This document shows positions 26,063-37,158 of a stretch of 64,000 nt of DNA, piece after piece. Positions within the stretch are counted from its first letter, which is position 1; the number at the start of each line of letters is the position of its first letter. The notes below the pieces were generated by a model. It made no database searches, was not told the DNA's origin, and saw only the letters and a list, made by a program, of their open reading frames with translations. This DNA is from Caballeronia telluris (lineage in GTDB: Bacteria > Pseudomonadota > Gammaproteobacteria > Burkholderiales > Burkholderiaceae). Position numbers and translations under genes: made by a program. The DNA lies in the NCBI RefSeq assembly GCF_001544495.1, contig NZ_FCNZ02000021.1, positions 1 through 64,000 on the forward strand. Reading direction: 5' to 3'.

Positions 26063-26877
26063 GCGGCGCTCCCGTCCTGATGCCAGAACGGCATGCCGAC
26101 GACCGGCGTGCTCGCCTCGGCGCTGTCGCGCTCGGCCATCGGGCCGGCGAGATACGCGGTGCGTCCCGCCTCGACGCCGAGCGCGAACGCGCGCGCCATC
26201 TGCGGCGGAAAGGTCGCCTGCGAGACGGCCGTGTTGAGCAGCACGCCGTCGAAGCCCCATTCCATCACCTGGCATGCATGCGACGGCACGCCGAGCCCCG
26301 CATCGACGATCAGCGGCACGTCCGGCAGGCGCTCGCGCAATGTGCGCAAGCCGTAAGGATTCGTCACGCCTTTGCCGGTGCCGATCGGCGCACCCCAGGG
26401 CATCAGCGCCTCGCAGCCGGCATCGAGCAGCCGCCGCCCGATCACGAGATCCTCGGTGCAATACGGCAGCACCTTGAAGCCGTCGCGGACCAGCTTGCCC
26501 GCCGCTTCCACGAGGCCGATCGGATCGGGCTGCAGCGTGTAGTCGTCGCCGATCAGTTCGAGCTTGATCCACGGCGTTTCGAAGACTTCGCGCGCCATGT
26601 GCGCGGTGGTCAGCACTTCGTCGACGCTCTGGCAGCCCGCCGTGTTCGGCAGCAACGCGACGCCGTGGCGCTTCAACACGTCGAAGAAGCCCGCCTCGCC
26701 GGTCGCCGACTGGCGGCGCAGCGCGACCGTGACCATGCCGGGCTTCGCGGCATCGATGGAATCCGAGAGCGACTGCAGCGACGGATAGCGCGACGTGCCG
26801 AGCAACACGCGGCTCGGGAATGTCTCGCCGTAGAGCACGAGCGCGTCGGCGGTCGTCATTTTGGTAGTGGTGGTCAT
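26059..26877 (-). CDS. thiG: thiazole synthase
   Basis: A 272-residue ThiG, which builds the thiazole phosphate from deoxyxylulose phosphate, dehydroglycine and ThiS thiocarboxylate. Motifs include SRVLLGTSRYPS, VTVALRR, LPNTAGC, LIGDDYTLQPDP and the C-terminal VDAGLGVPSHACQVMEWG. The ATG at 26877 is the family start, with a Thr-rich leader. It is 19 bases after thiS. Confidence 0.97.
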   Translation of the reverse strand: MTTTTKMTTADALVLYGETFPSRVLLGTSRYPSLQSLSDSIDAAKPGMVTVALRRQSATGEAGFFDVLKRHGVALLPNTAGCQSVDEVLTTAHMAREVFETPWIKLELIGDDYTLQPDPIGLVEAAGKLVRDGFKVLPYCTEDLVIGRRLLDAGCEALMPWGAPIGTGKGVTNPYGLRTLRERLPDVPLIVDAGLGVPSHACQVMEWGFDGVLLNTAVSQATFPPQMARAFALGVEAGRTAYLAGPMAERDSAEASTPVVGMPFWHQDGSAA

Positions 26878-26896
26878 GGTTGCGATCCTGTGTGAG

Positions 26897-27094
26897 TCAG
26901 CCGCCCGCGACGGGCGCGACGACATCGAGCTTGTCGCCCGTGGCGAGCGCCTTCGACGCGTGTTCCGCGCGCGCGACGAACTGGCCGTTCAGCGCGACGG
27001 CGAACGGCGGCTTCGCGCCGAACGCGGCGAGCGCGTCGGTGACGGTGGCCGAGTCGGGAAGGTCGAACGGCCGCTGATTGATGTGGATGTTCAT
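26897..27094 (-). CDS. thiS: sulfur carrier protein ThiS
   Basis: A 65-residue ubiquitin-like sulfur carrier. The C-terminus VAPVAGG ends in the Gly-Gly needed for adenylation and thiocarboxylate formation, and the N-terminus MNIHINQRPFDLPD is the beta-grasp start. Normal length. Lies between thiO and thiG. Confidence 0.96.
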   Translation of the reverse strand: MNIHINQRPFDLPDSATVTDALAAFGAKPPFAVALNGQFVARAEHASKALATGDKLDVVAPVAGG

Positions 27095-27110
27095 GGCGAT
27101 ATCGATGGTT

Positions 27111-28268
27111 TTACAGTGCGGGCACCGCGTGCTCGCTGTGGAGCAGGTCGGCCCAGCGCGCCTGGCGGCGGAAGTCGTCGAAGGAATCTGAGGCGCTCAC
27201 GTCCCGCGCGAGAAGCGCTTCGGCGAGCTGCGCGGCGGTATCGGCGACTTCCGGCGCGATCATGAAACCGTGCCGGTACAGGCCGTTCACCCGCAAGGTC
27301 CGCGCCCCGTCCCAGACGATGGCCGGCCGATGATCCGGCAGCGTCGGGCGGCAGTGGGCGTTGAGTTCGAGGATGCGCGCCTCGCCGAAGCCCGGATGCA
27401 CCGCGAACGCGGCGCTCAGCAGTTCGAGCGCGGAGCGCACGGTGACGGGCGACATGTCCTCGCCCTCCACTTCCGTCGCGCCGATCACATAGAGATCGTG
27501 CTCCTTCGGCGCGATGTAGAGCGGATAACGCGGATGCAGCAGGCGCACCGGCCGCGTGAGCCCGATGCCCGGCGCATGCACGCGCGCGACCTCGCCGCGG
27601 ATGCCCCGCAACGCGGGCCACGCGGGCTTGCCGCCGAGTCCGCGGCAGTCGATCACGACCCGCGCGTCGGGCATCGTGTCGAGCGGCGTGTTCCAGTGCG
27701 TATCGACGCCGCGCGCAGCGAGCCCCGCCGCCAGCGCCGACAGGACCTGACGGTTGTCGAGTTGCCCTTCGTGCGGCAGCAGCCAGCCTTGCGCGAAGCG
27801 GCTTCCGAGCGACGGCTCCGCCGCCGCGACCTGCGCGCCGGACAGCTTCACGAAGCCGTCGTCGAAGAGCGCGGCGGGCGCATTCGCGCGCAGGCGGCGC
27901 TCGAAGAGCGGTGCTTCGGCGCGGTCGCCGGCATGCCAGACGACGAGCGTGCCGTTGCGCTGGAAAAAGACCGGCTCGGGCAGTTGCGCGATGAGCGACG
28001 GCCAGCGTTCGAGCGACGCCACGCCGAGTTCCGTGATCAGCAGCTCGGCGCTTGCCGCTTCGGCGAGCGGCGCGAGCATCGCCGCCGCGACCCACGCCGC
28101 CGACTGCGTGCCGGCCGCGTCGCCGCGTTCGTAGAGCACGACCCGATGCCCGGCGCCCGCCAGTTGCCACGCGACGAGCCGGCCGCACAGCCCGCCGCCG
28201 ACGACGGCAAAGTCCGGCCGATGCGCTGTCCGCGGCGCGCCGGCACTCCGGTCGACAAAAGTATTCAC
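27111..28268 (-). CDS. thiO: FAD-dependent glycine oxidase ThiO
   Basis: A 385-residue flavoprotein of the DAO family. In thiamine synthesis ThiO oxidises glycine to the dehydroglycine used by ThiG. The FAD-binding motif is VVGGGLCGRLVAWQLAGAG near the N-terminus, and the C-terminal part carries the DAO-family GLYRHGFMIAPEVA segment. I chose the GTG at 28268 because GAGGAGG lies about ten bases upstream; the open frame before it has no family similarity. First gene after the TPP riboswitch. Confidence 0.92.
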   Translation of the reverse strand: MNTFVDRSAGAPRTAHRPDFAVVGGGLCGRLVAWQLAGAGHRVVLYERGDAAGTQSAAWVAAAMLAPLAEAASAELLITELGVASLERWPSLIAQLPEPVFFQRNGTLVVWHAGDRAEAPLFERRLRANAPAALFDDGFVKLSGAQVAAAEPSLGSRFAQGWLLPHEGQLDNRQVLSALAAGLAARGVDTHWNTPLDTMPDARVVIDCRGLGGKPAWPALRGIRGEVARVHAPGIGLTRPVRLLHPRYPLYIAPKEHDLYVIGATEVEGEDMSPVTVRSALELLSAAFAVHPGFGEARILELNAHCRPTLPDHRPAIVWDGARTLRVNGLYRHGFMIAPEVADTAAQLAEALLARDVSASDSFDDFRRQARWADLLHSEHAVPAL

Positions 28269-28466
28269 GATGCGATGCCTCCTCAGCGACGAGCTGCGGC
28301 ACGCGAGGAAGTGACGGGGAAATCGGTCCCGAGCCCTCTGTCGAGTGCGGCAGACGCACAATCAAAGGACGAAATCAGCGGCGAGACCGGCGGGGTGGCG
28401 CAATGCCAAGGCCCCAAAGCGGATGGAATGCTGGAAGAGACTGGAAAAACGATGGCGTTTTCCGGA

Positions 28467-28566
28467 AACTTCCCTCGCCGGTATTACCCGGATCGGGTGC
28501 AAAGGGTTTCTCTCAGCCTCGTCGCGCGTTTCGTGTTGCGGGAAACGCGCGCAAAGCACCCCTGTT
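28467..28566 (-). promoter_or_regulatory. TPP riboswitch (THI element)
   Basis: The minus strand shows the conserved TPP aptamer parts in order: CAGGGGTGC at the 5' side, then GGCTGAGAG, then ACCCGATCCGGGTAATACC and GGCGAGGGAAG. Between the first two lies a variable hairpin (GCGCGTTTC...GAAACGCGC). The element precedes thiO by about 200 bases and would shut down thiOSGE when thiamine pyrophosphate is abundant. A small A/T-rich hairpin follows at 28443-28463. I do not see a classical terminator, so control of translation or Rho access is possible. Confidence 0.95.
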
Positions 28567-28578
28567 TCGTCGACGATC

Positions 28579-28608
28579 ATTAAAGCATGAAAGGCGAAGC
28601 CGCCGCAA
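28579..28608 (-). promoter_or_regulatory. probable promoter of the thi operon
   Basis: Minus-strand -35 TTGCGG (28603-28608) and -10 TTTAAT (28579-28584) with an 18-base spacer. The predicted start near 28572 lies just before the riboswitch 5' end. Confidence 0.55.
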
Positions 28609-28609
28609 A

Positions 28610-28878
28610 CCGGGGATTCCCGCGTTTTTTCACGCGATCCGGCACTCTGGCACAATGCCGCGAACCCCTGTGCGCGAAACTGGCCCGAGGGCGTCGGCTC
28701 CGCCGCGCGGGGGGGCTCGCCCGTGTCGCGCCGGGTTCAATTAAGCCGCAGTTAAGGGAAAGCCGAAACAATCTGCGGGGCCCGTGCTTTCGCATTTCAC
28801 CGCAGCGGGCCCGACTACGCGCCGCCTCGTGCGCGACGTTACATCCGGCCGTGACGCCGGCTCATCATCAGGAAGCTC
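28610..28878. other. intergenic region between thi promoter and ABC gene
   Basis: This gap should carry the plus-strand promoter of the ABC protein at 28879. I see no gene, repeat or clear sigma70 promoter. It has several G/C-rich inverted segments (such as CTGCGGGGCCCG with CGCAGCGGGCCCG near 28770-28812) but none with a T-tract. Confidence 0.4.
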
Positions 28879-30621
28879 ATGACCAACATCACGCCCGACA
28901 ACGCTCAGCAAGAGGCCGACAACGTATCGGCCTGGAGCCTGATCAAGCCCTACTGGTTCTCGGAAGAACGCGGCATCGCGTGGGGGCTGCTGGCCGCGAT
29001 CATCGCGATCAACATGACGGTCGTGTGGATCAATGTCCGGCTCAACCGCTGGAACGCCGACTTCTACAACGCGCTGCAAACCAAGAACGTCCACGATTTC
29101 CCGCACCTGCTGCTGATCTTCACCGGACTCGCGTTCGCGTACATCCTGCTCGCGGTGTACGGGCGGTATCTGCGACAGATGCTCGGTTTTCGCTGGCGCC
29201 AGTGGCTCACCAACAAGTATCTGGAACAATGGCTCGGCGACCGCGCGTTCTACCGGATCGAGCGCGACCGCCTCGCCGACAACCCCGACCAGCGGATCAG
29301 CGACGACCTGCAATCGTTCGCCACCACCACGTTGAGCCTCTCGCTCGACCTGCTTTCGACGCTCGTCACGCTCGTCACCTTCATCACAATTCTGTGGACG
29401 ATCGCCGGCGCGCTCACGCTGACCGCCTTCGGCACGCCGCTCGTGATTCCGGGCTACATGGTCTGGGCCGCGGCGCTGTATGCGGTGCTCGGGTCGCTCA
29501 TCATCCAGAAGGTCGGCCATCCGCTCGTGTCGATCAATTATCAGCAGCAGAAGGTCGAAGCCGACTTCCGTTTCGGCCTGATCCGCGTGCGCGAGAACGC
29601 CGAGCAGATCGCGTTCTACGACGGCATCGCGACCGAAACCGCCAACGCGAAGACCATCTTCGGTCGTATCCGCGACAACTGGTGGATGATCATGAAGTAC
29701 ACGAAGCGCATGACCTTCGTGCTGAGCTTCTACGGGCAGATCGCGATCATCTTCCCGATCATGGTTGCCGCGCCGCGCTACTTCGCGGGCGCGTTCTCGT
29801 TCGGCGTGCTCATGCAGATTTCATCCGCGTTCGGCACGGTCAGCGATTCGTTCTCATGGTTCATCAACAGTTACTCGACGCTGGTCGAATGGCGCGCCAC
29901 GGTGAATCGTCTGCGTGAATTCAAGCGCGTGATGCGCTCCACGCATATCCGCGAAGCGATCTCGCCCGCGACCGTGCACGGCGGCATCAACCTGCACTAC
30001 ACGAGCACGAACGCGCTCACGACGACTGGCCTCTCGCTCGCGCTGCCGAACGGCACGCCGCTCGCGCGCGTCGCGGACGTGTCGATCGAGCCAGGCTCGC
30101 GCTGGCTGGTCCACGGGCCGTCCGGGTCGGGCAAGAGCACGCTGATGCGGGCGCTCGCGGGCCTGTGGCCGTTCGGCGACGGCACGATCGACGCGCCCGT
30201 CGATGCGAAGATGATGTTCATCCCGCAGCAGAGCTATCTGCCGATCGGCACGCTGAAGGCGGCGTTGAGCTATCCGTCGCCGGGCGGCACGTTCAGCGAC
30301 GAGGAATCGCGCGAGGCGCTGCGCGCGTGCAAGCTGGAGGATTACGTCGGGCGGCTGGAAGAATCCGGGCACTGGGCGAAGATGATGTCGCCGGGCGAGC
30401 AACAGCGGCTTGCCGCCGCACGAGTGCTGCTGCACAAGCCGGACTTCCTGTTCCTCGACGAAGCCACGAGCGCGCTGGACGCGGCCAACGAGCTTCATGT
30501 GTACAACACGCTCGTCGAACGGCTGCCGAATGCGGCGATGCTGAGTGTCGCGCATCGCGAATCCGTCGCGATGTTTCATGACTACAAGATCGAGATCGAG
30601 CGGGCGATGGCGGAGGCTTGA
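28879..30621 (+). CDS. SbmA/BacA-like ABC transporter with fused ATPase domain
   Basis: A 580-residue fusion of an ABC_membrane_2-type membrane domain (about 1-370) and an ATPase domain (about 380-575). Walker A is GPSGSGKST (413-421), the signature is MSPGEQQRLAAARVLL, and Walker B is FLFLDEATSALD. The membrane part contains RWRQWLTNKYLEQWL and the NPDQRISDD motif characteristic of the SbmA/BacA/YddA group. Relatives take up peptides, cobalamin or very-long-chain lipids; the substrate here is not predictable. Transcribed alone, divergently from thi. Confidence 0.9.
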   Translation: MTNITPDNAQQEADNVSAWSLIKPYWFSEERGIAWGLLAAIIAINMTVVWINVRLNRWNADFYNALQTKNVHDFPHLLLIFTGLAFAYILLAVYGRYLRQMLGFRWRQWLTNKYLEQWLGDRAFYRIERDRLADNPDQRISDDLQSFATTTLSLSLDLLSTLVTLVTFITILWTIAGALTLTAFGTPLVIPGYMVWAAALYAVLGSLIIQKVGHPLVSINYQQQKVEADFRFGLIRVRENAEQIAFYDGIATETANAKTIFGRIRDNWWMIMKYTKRMTFVLSFYGQIAIIFPIMVAAPRYFAGAFSFGVLMQISSAFGTVSDSFSWFINSYSTLVEWRATVNRLREFKRVMRSTHIREAISPATVHGGINLHYTSTNALTTTGLSLALPNGTPLARVADVSIEPGSRWLVHGPSGSGKSTLMRALAGLWPFGDGTIDAPVDAKMMFIPQQSYLPIGTLKAALSYPSPGGTFSDEESREALRACKLEDYVGRLEESGHWAKMMSPGEQQRLAAARVLLHKPDFLFLDEATSALDAANELHVYNTLVERLPNAAMLSVAHRESVAMFHDYKIEIERAMAEA

Positions 30622-30651
30622 GGCTGATCGCCTTTGATTCGATACAAAAAA

Positions 30652-30683
30652 GCCGGACCGCTCATCGAGCGATCCGGCTTTTT
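30652..30683. terminator. bidirectional terminator between the ABC gene and gltD
   Basis: Stem GCCGGACCGCT/AGCGATCCGGC with one C-A mismatch and a five-base loop (CATCG). TTTTT follows on the plus strand and AAAAAA precedes it, so it can work for both convergent genes. Confidence 0.85.
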
Positions 30684-30709
30684 CCATTTCAGCGAGCAGC
30701 GATAAGAAC

Positions 30710-32176
<1,467 letters not shown>

Positions 32177-32213
32177 ATGGTTCTCTTCTTTCTCTGTATT
32201 TGGTGAGGAACGT

Positions 32214-32242
32214 GGCTCTCCGGCGTCGTGCGCCGGAGAGCC
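32214..32242 (-). repeat. intercistronic stem-loop between gltB and gltD
   Basis: A perfect 12-base-pair stem GGCTCTCCGGCG/CGCCGGAGAGCC with loop TCGTG, in the 90-base gap after the gltB stop. No T-tract follows, so it is unlikely to terminate fully. It may protect the gltB mRNA end or tune gltD expression. Confidence 0.7.
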
Positions 32243-32266
32243 CTTCTGTCTATTCGAAGCAGCCGC

Positions 32267-35200
32267 TCAGGCCGCCATCGCCTGATTGGCCTTCTTCGCG
32301 CCGAGTTCGCCGAGCGCGCGCTTGTATTCGGTCGGGAACACCTTCACGAACTGCCGGCGCGACGCATCCCAGTTCTCCAGCAGCGCCTTCGCGCGCGGCG
32401 AACCAGTGAACTGGAAGTGACGCTCGATCAGGCCCTTCAACAGCGCTTCGTCGGTCTGACCCGCGTGCCACAGCGCGCGGTCGATCGTGCGTTCCTGTTC
32501 GGCCTGTTGCAAAACCGGATCGAGCGAGACCATCGACTTGTTGCACTTGCCGGCAAACGAGCCGTCCGGGTCGTAGACGAAGGCCACGCCGCCCGACATG
32601 CCCGCCGCGAAGTTGCGCCCGGTTTCGCCGAGCACGACGACCGTGCCGCCCGTCATGTATTCGCAGCCGTGGTCGCCCGTGCCTTCGACGACCGCCGTCG
32701 CGCCCGAGTTGCGCACGCAGAAACGCTCGCCCGCGACGCCGCGGAAATACGATTCGCCTTCGATCGCGCCGTACATCACCGTGTTGCCGCAGATGATGTT
32801 TTCCTCGGACTTGCCGCGGAAGTCGTTGGTCGGGCGAATGATGATGCGCCCGCCCGACAGGCCCTTGCCGACGTAGTCGTTGCCGTCGCCGACGAGATCG
32901 AGCGTCACGCCTTTCGCGAGGAACGCGCCGAAGCTCTGGCCTGCCGTGCCCTTCAGCTGGATGTGGATCGTGTCGTCCGGCAGTCCGTCGTGGCCGTACT
33001 TCTTCGCGATCAAACCCGAAAGCATCGCGCCGACCGTGCGGTTCACGTTGCGCACCGGCTGGATGAACGAAACGTGCTCGCCCTTCTCGATCGCCGCCTT
33101 CGACTTCTCGATGAGAACATGGTCGAGTGCCTTATCGAGACCGTGATCCTGCACGTCGACATGACGCGTCGGGATTTCGCCCTGCTGCGGCACCTGATAG
33201 AAGACGCGCGAGAAGTCGAGTCCCTTCGCTTTCCAGTGCTCGATGCCCTTCTTCATGTCGAGCAGTTCTGCGTGACCGATCAGGTCGTCGAACTTGCGGA
33301 TGCCCAGTTGCGCCATGATCTCGCGCACTTCTTCCGCGATGAAGAAGAAGAAGTTCACGACGTGTTCCGGCTGGCCGGTGAACTTGGCGCGCAGCACCGG
33401 ATCTTGCGTCGCGACGCCGACCGGGCACGTGTTCAGGTGGCACTTGCGCATCATGATGCAGCCTTCGACGACGAGCGGCGCCGTCGCGAAGCCGAATTCA
33501 TCCGCGCCGAGCAGCGCGCCGATGACGACGTCGCGGCCGGTCTTCATCTGGCCGTCGGCCTGCACGCGGATGCGTCCGCGCAGGCGGTTCAGCACGAGCG
33601 TCTGCTGCGTCTCCGCGAGACCGAGTTCCCACGGCGTGCCCGCGTGCTTGAGCGACGACAGGGGCGAAGCGCCCGTGCCGCCGTCGTGGCCCGCGATCAC
33701 GACGTGATCGGCCTTCGCCTTCGCGACGCCCGCCGCGACCGTGCCGACGCCCACTTCCGACACGAGCTTCACCGAAATGCTCGCCGACGAATTCGCGTTC
33801 TTCAGGTCATGAATCAACTGCGCCAGGTCTTCGATCGAATAGATGTCGTGGTGCGGCGGCGGCGAAATCAGGCCGACGCCCGGCACCGAGTAACGCAGCT
33901 TGCCGATGTACTCGGACACCTTGTGGCCCGGCAGTTGGCCGCCTTCGCCTGGCTTCGCGCCCTGCGCCATCTTGATCTGGATCTGATCGGCCGACGACAG
34001 ATATTCCGCGGTCACGCCGAAGCGTCCGGACGCCACTTGCTTGATCTTCGAGCGCAGCGAATCGCCGTCTTTCAGCGGGATGTCGGAGACGACTTCGTCG
34101 CCGATCACGGACTTCATCGTGTCGCCGTTCTTGATCGGAATGCCGCGCAGTTCGTTCCGATAGCGCTTCTCGTCCTCGCCGCCCTCGCCCGTGTTCGACT
34201 TGCCGCCGATGCGGTTCATCGCGACCGCGAGCGTCGCGTGCGCTTCCGTGCTGATCGAGCCGAGCGACATCGCGCCCGTCGCGAAACGCTTGACGATTTC
34301 CTTCGCCGACTCCACTTCGTCGAGCGCGATCGCCTTGTGCGGATCGACCTTGAACTCGAAGAGGCCGCGGAACGTCATGTGACGCTTCGTCTGGTCGTTG
34401 ATGAGGTGCGCGTATTCCTTGTACGTCTGGTACGAGTTGCTGCGCGCCGAATGCTGGAGCTTCGCGATGGCGTCCGGCGTCCACATGTGTTCTTCGCCGC
34501 GCACGCGATAGGCATATTCACCGCCTGCGTCGAGCATCGTCGCGAGGACCGGGTTGTCGCCGAACGCGTCGCGATGCAGGCGAATCGCTTCTTCCGCGAC
34601 CTCGAAGATGCCGATGCCGCCGACCTTCGACGCCGTGCCCTTGAAATATTGCTCGACGAGATCGCTCGCCAGCCCGACCGCTTCGAAAATCTGCGCGCCG
34701 GTGTAGGACATGTAGGTCGAAATGCCCATCTTCGACATGACCTTGTGCAAGCCCTTGCCGACCGCCTTCGTGTAGTTGTAGATCGCCTTGTCGGCCGACA
34801 GGTCGCCCTTCAGGCCGGAGGCCATCTGCGCGAGCGTTTCGAGCGCGAGGTACGGGTGCACGGCTTCCGCGCCGTAGCCCGCGAGCAGCGCGAAGTGGTG
34901 CGTCTCGCGCGCCGAGCCGGTTTCCACGACCAAGCCCGTGCTCGTGCGCAGGCCGTGCTGCACGAGGTGCGTATGAATCGCCGAGGTGGCGAGCAGCGCC
35001 GGAATCGCGACGTTGTCGCGGTCCATCTTGCGGTCCGACACGATCAGCATGTTGTAGCCGGACTTCACGGCGTCGACGGCTTCCGCGCACAGCGAAGCGA
35101 GGCGCGCTTCCACGCCTTCCTTGCCCCACGCGACCGGATAGCAGATGTTCAGTTCGTACGAGCTGAATTTGCCGCCGGTGTACTTGTCGATGGCGCGGAT

Positions 35201-36970
35201 CTTCGCGATGTCCTTGAAGTCGAGTACGGGCTGCGACACTTCCAGACGCATCGTCGGGTTGATGTTGGTCGTGTCGAGCAGGTTCGGCTTCGGGCCGACG
35301 AACGACACGAGCGACATCACCATGTTTTCGCGGATCGGGTCGATCGGCGGGTTCGTCACTTGCGCGAACAGTTGCTTGAAGTAGTGATAGAGCGTCTTGT
35401 TCTTGCTCGACATCACCGCGAGCGGCGAGTCGTTGCCCATCGAGCCGACGGCTTCCTCGCCCGACTGCGCCATCGGCGCCATCAGGAACTTGAGGTCTTC
35501 CTGCGTGTAGCCGAACGCCTGCTGGCGATCCAGCAAGGCGGCGGCTTCGCGACGCTGCGTCTCGACTTCCTCGGCCTTCGGCTCGATTTCGTCGAGCTTG
35601 ATGCGCACCGCGTCGATCCAGCTCTTGTACGGCTTCGCGTTCGCGAGATTGTCCTTGAGTTCCTTGTCCTCGATGATGCGGCCCTGCTCCATGTCGATCA
35701 GGAACATCTTGCCCGGCTGCAGGCGCCACTTCTTCACGATCTTCGATTCGGGAATCGGCAGCACGCCCGATTCCGACGCGAGGATCACGAGATCGTCATC
35801 GGTGACGAGGAAACGCGCGGGGCGCAGGCCGTTACGGTCGAGCGTCGCGCCGATCTGGCGGCCGTCCGTGAACGCGATCGCGGCGGGGCCGTCCCACGGT
35901 TCCATCATCGCGGCGTGGTATTCGTAGAACGCGCGGCGGTTGTCGTCCATCAGCGTGTGCTGCTCCCACGCTTCCGGAATCATCATCATCATCGCGTGGA
36001 CGAGCGGATAGCCCGCCATCACGAGCAGTTCGAGACAGTTGTCGAACGACGCCGTGTCCGACTGGCCCGGGTAGATCAGCGGCCAGAGCTTCGGCAGGTC
36101 GTCGCCGAGCACGTAGGAAGCGATCGCGCCGGTGCGCGCGTTCAGCCAGTTGACGTTGCCCTTCACCGTGTTGATTTCGCCGTTGTGGGCGATCATCCGG
36201 TACGGGTGAGCCAGTTCCCACGCCGGGAACGTGTTCGTCGAGAAGCGCTGGTGCACGAGCGCGAGCGCCGAAACCACGCGATCATCCTGCAGATCGCGGT
36301 AATACACGCCGACCTGACCGGCCAGCAGCAGCCCTTTATAGACGACCGTGCGCGCCGACATCGACGGCACGAAATATTCCTTGCCGTGCTTGAGCTTGAG
36401 CGCCTGGATGCGGTGACTCGCGGTCTTGCGGATCACGTACAGCTTGCGCTCGAGCGCGTCCGTCACGACGATGTCCTTGCCGCGGCCGATGAAAATCTGG
36501 CGGATCAGCGGCTCGCTCGCCTTGACGGTGGGCGAAATCGGCATGGTGGAATCGACCGGCACGTCGCGCCAGCCGAGCACGGTCTGGCCTTCGGCCTTCA
36601 CGGTGCGCTCCAGCTCCTGCTCGCACGCGAGCCGCGACGCATGTTCCTTCGGCAGAAAAATCATGCCGACGCCATATTCGCCCGCGGGCGGCAGCGTCAC
36701 GCCCTGCTTCGCCATTTCCTCGCGATAGAAGCCGTCCGGCACCTGGATCAGGATGCCCGCGCCGTCGCCCATCAGCGGATCGGCGCCGACGGCGCCCCGG
36801 TGGTCGAGATTTTCGAGGATCTTGAGACCCTGCTGAATGATCTCGTGGCTCTTCTTGCCCTTGATATGCGCGACGAAGCCGACGCCGCAGGCGTCGTGCT
36901 CGTTGGCGGGGTCGTACATGCCCTGCGCGGCGGGAAGCGAACCGATGACCGGCTGCTGTTGATCGTTCAT
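32267..36970 (-). CDS. gltB: glutamate synthase large subunit
   Basis: A 1567-residue GltB, which transfers the amide nitrogen of glutamine to 2-oxoglutarate. The class II amidotransferase nucleophile is C28 (HDACGVGFVAH), so a 27-residue propeptide is removed. A central domain and an FMN-binding synthase domain follow, with the 3Fe-4S ligands in CHLNTCPVGVATQDP. The C-terminal beta-helix domain is complete. The ATG at 36970 is the family start. First gene of gltBD. Confidence 0.98.
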   Translation of the reverse strand: MNDQQQPVIGSLPAAQGMYDPANEHDACGVGFVAHIKGKKSHEIIQQGLKILENLDHRGAVGADPLMGDGAGILIQVPDGFYREEMAKQGVTLPPAGEYGVGMIFLPKEHASRLACEQELERTVKAEGQTVLGWRDVPVDSTMPISPTVKASEPLIRQIFIGRGKDIVVTDALERKLYVIRKTASHRIQALKLKHGKEYFVPSMSARTVVYKGLLLAGQVGVYYRDLQDDRVVSALALVHQRFSTNTFPAWELAHPYRMIAHNGEINTVKGNVNWLNARTGAIASYVLGDDLPKLWPLIYPGQSDTASFDNCLELLVMAGYPLVHAMMMMIPEAWEQHTLMDDNRRAFYEYHAAMMEPWDGPAAIAFTDGRQIGATLDRNGLRPARFLVTDDDLVILASESGVLPIPESKIVKKWRLQPGKMFLIDMEQGRIIEDKELKDNLANAKPYKSWIDAVRIKLDEIEPKAEEVETQRREAAALLDRQQAFGYTQEDLKFLMAPMAQSGEEAVGSMGNDSPLAVMSSKNKTLYHYFKQLFAQVTNPPIDPIRENMVMSLVSFVGPKPNLLDTTNINPTMRLEVSQPVLDFKDIAKIRAIDKYTGGKFSSYELNICYPVAWGKEGVEARLASLCAEAVDAVKSGYNMLIVSDRKMDRDNVAIPALLATSAIHTHLVQHGLRTSTGLVVETGSARETHHFALLAGYGAEAVHPYLALETLAQMASGLKGDLSADKAIYNYTKAVGKGLHKVMSKMGISTYMSYTGAQIFEAVGLASDLVEQYFKGTASKVGGIGIFEVAEEAIRLHRDAFGDNPVLATMLDAGGEYAYRVRGEEHMWTPDAIAKLQHSARSNSYQTYKEYAHLINDQTKRHMTFRGLFEFKVDPHKAIALDEVESAKEIVKRFATGAMSLGSISTEAHATLAVAMNRIGGKSNTGEGGEDEKRYRNELRGIPIKNGDTMKSVIGDEVVSDIPLKDGDSLRSKIKQVASGRFGVTAEYLSSADQIQIKMAQGAKPGEGGQLPGHKVSEYIGKLRYSVPGVGLISPPPHHDIYSIEDLAQLIHDLKNANSSASISVKLVSEVGVGTVAAGVAKAKADHVVIAGHDGGTGASPLSSLKHAGTPWELGLAETQQTLVLNRLRGRIRVQADGQMKTGRDVVIGALLGADEFGFATAPLVVEGCIMMRKCHLNTCPVGVATQDPVLRAKFTGQPEHVVNFFFFIAEEVREIMAQLGIRKFDDLIGHAELLDMKKGIEHWKAKGLDFSRVFYQVPQQGEIPTRHVDVQDHGLDKALDHVLIEKSKAAIEKGEHVSFIQPVRNVNRTVGAMLSGLIAKKYGHDGLPDDTIHIQLKGTAGQSFGAFLAKGVTLDLVGDGNDYVGKGLSGGRIIIRPTNDFRGKSEENIICGNTVMYGAIEGESYFRGVAGERFCVRNSGATAVVEGTGDHGCEYMTGGTVVVLGETGRNFAAGMSGGVAFVYDPDGSFAGKCNKSMVSLDPVLQQAEQERTIDRALWHAGQTDEALLKGLIERHFQFTGSPRAKALLENWDASRRQFVKVFPTEYKRALGELGAKKANQAMAA

Positions 36971-37112
36971 GGGGACACCGTCTTTTGTGAGGGGCCGTGG
37001 GGCCGTTGAACCATATTCTTGTCGCCTGCGCCTGCGCTTCGAACCGCATACCGAAGCCGCGAAGCCGGTCGTGCTCCGTGCGCCGCAACGCACCAAAAAC
37101 GCCGGAATTCGA

Positions 37113-37142
37113 AATATACGCGACGAATCAAGACGATGGCAA
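37113..37142 (-). promoter_or_regulatory. probable sigma70 promoter of gltBD
   Basis: Minus-strand -35 TTGCCA (37137-37142) and -10 TATATT (37113-37118) separated by 18 bases. The predicted start near 37106 gives a leader of about 136 bases to gltB. Confidence 0.65.
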
Positions 37143-37158
37143 ATAAAACCTGATGATC

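Noticed and set aside
32228..37009. A plus-strand open frame of 1593 codons antisense to gltB
   Set aside because: It mirrors gltB exactly, has Arg/His/Asp-rich nonsense composition and no family motif. Such frames are expected opposite high-G+C genes with strong third-position bias.
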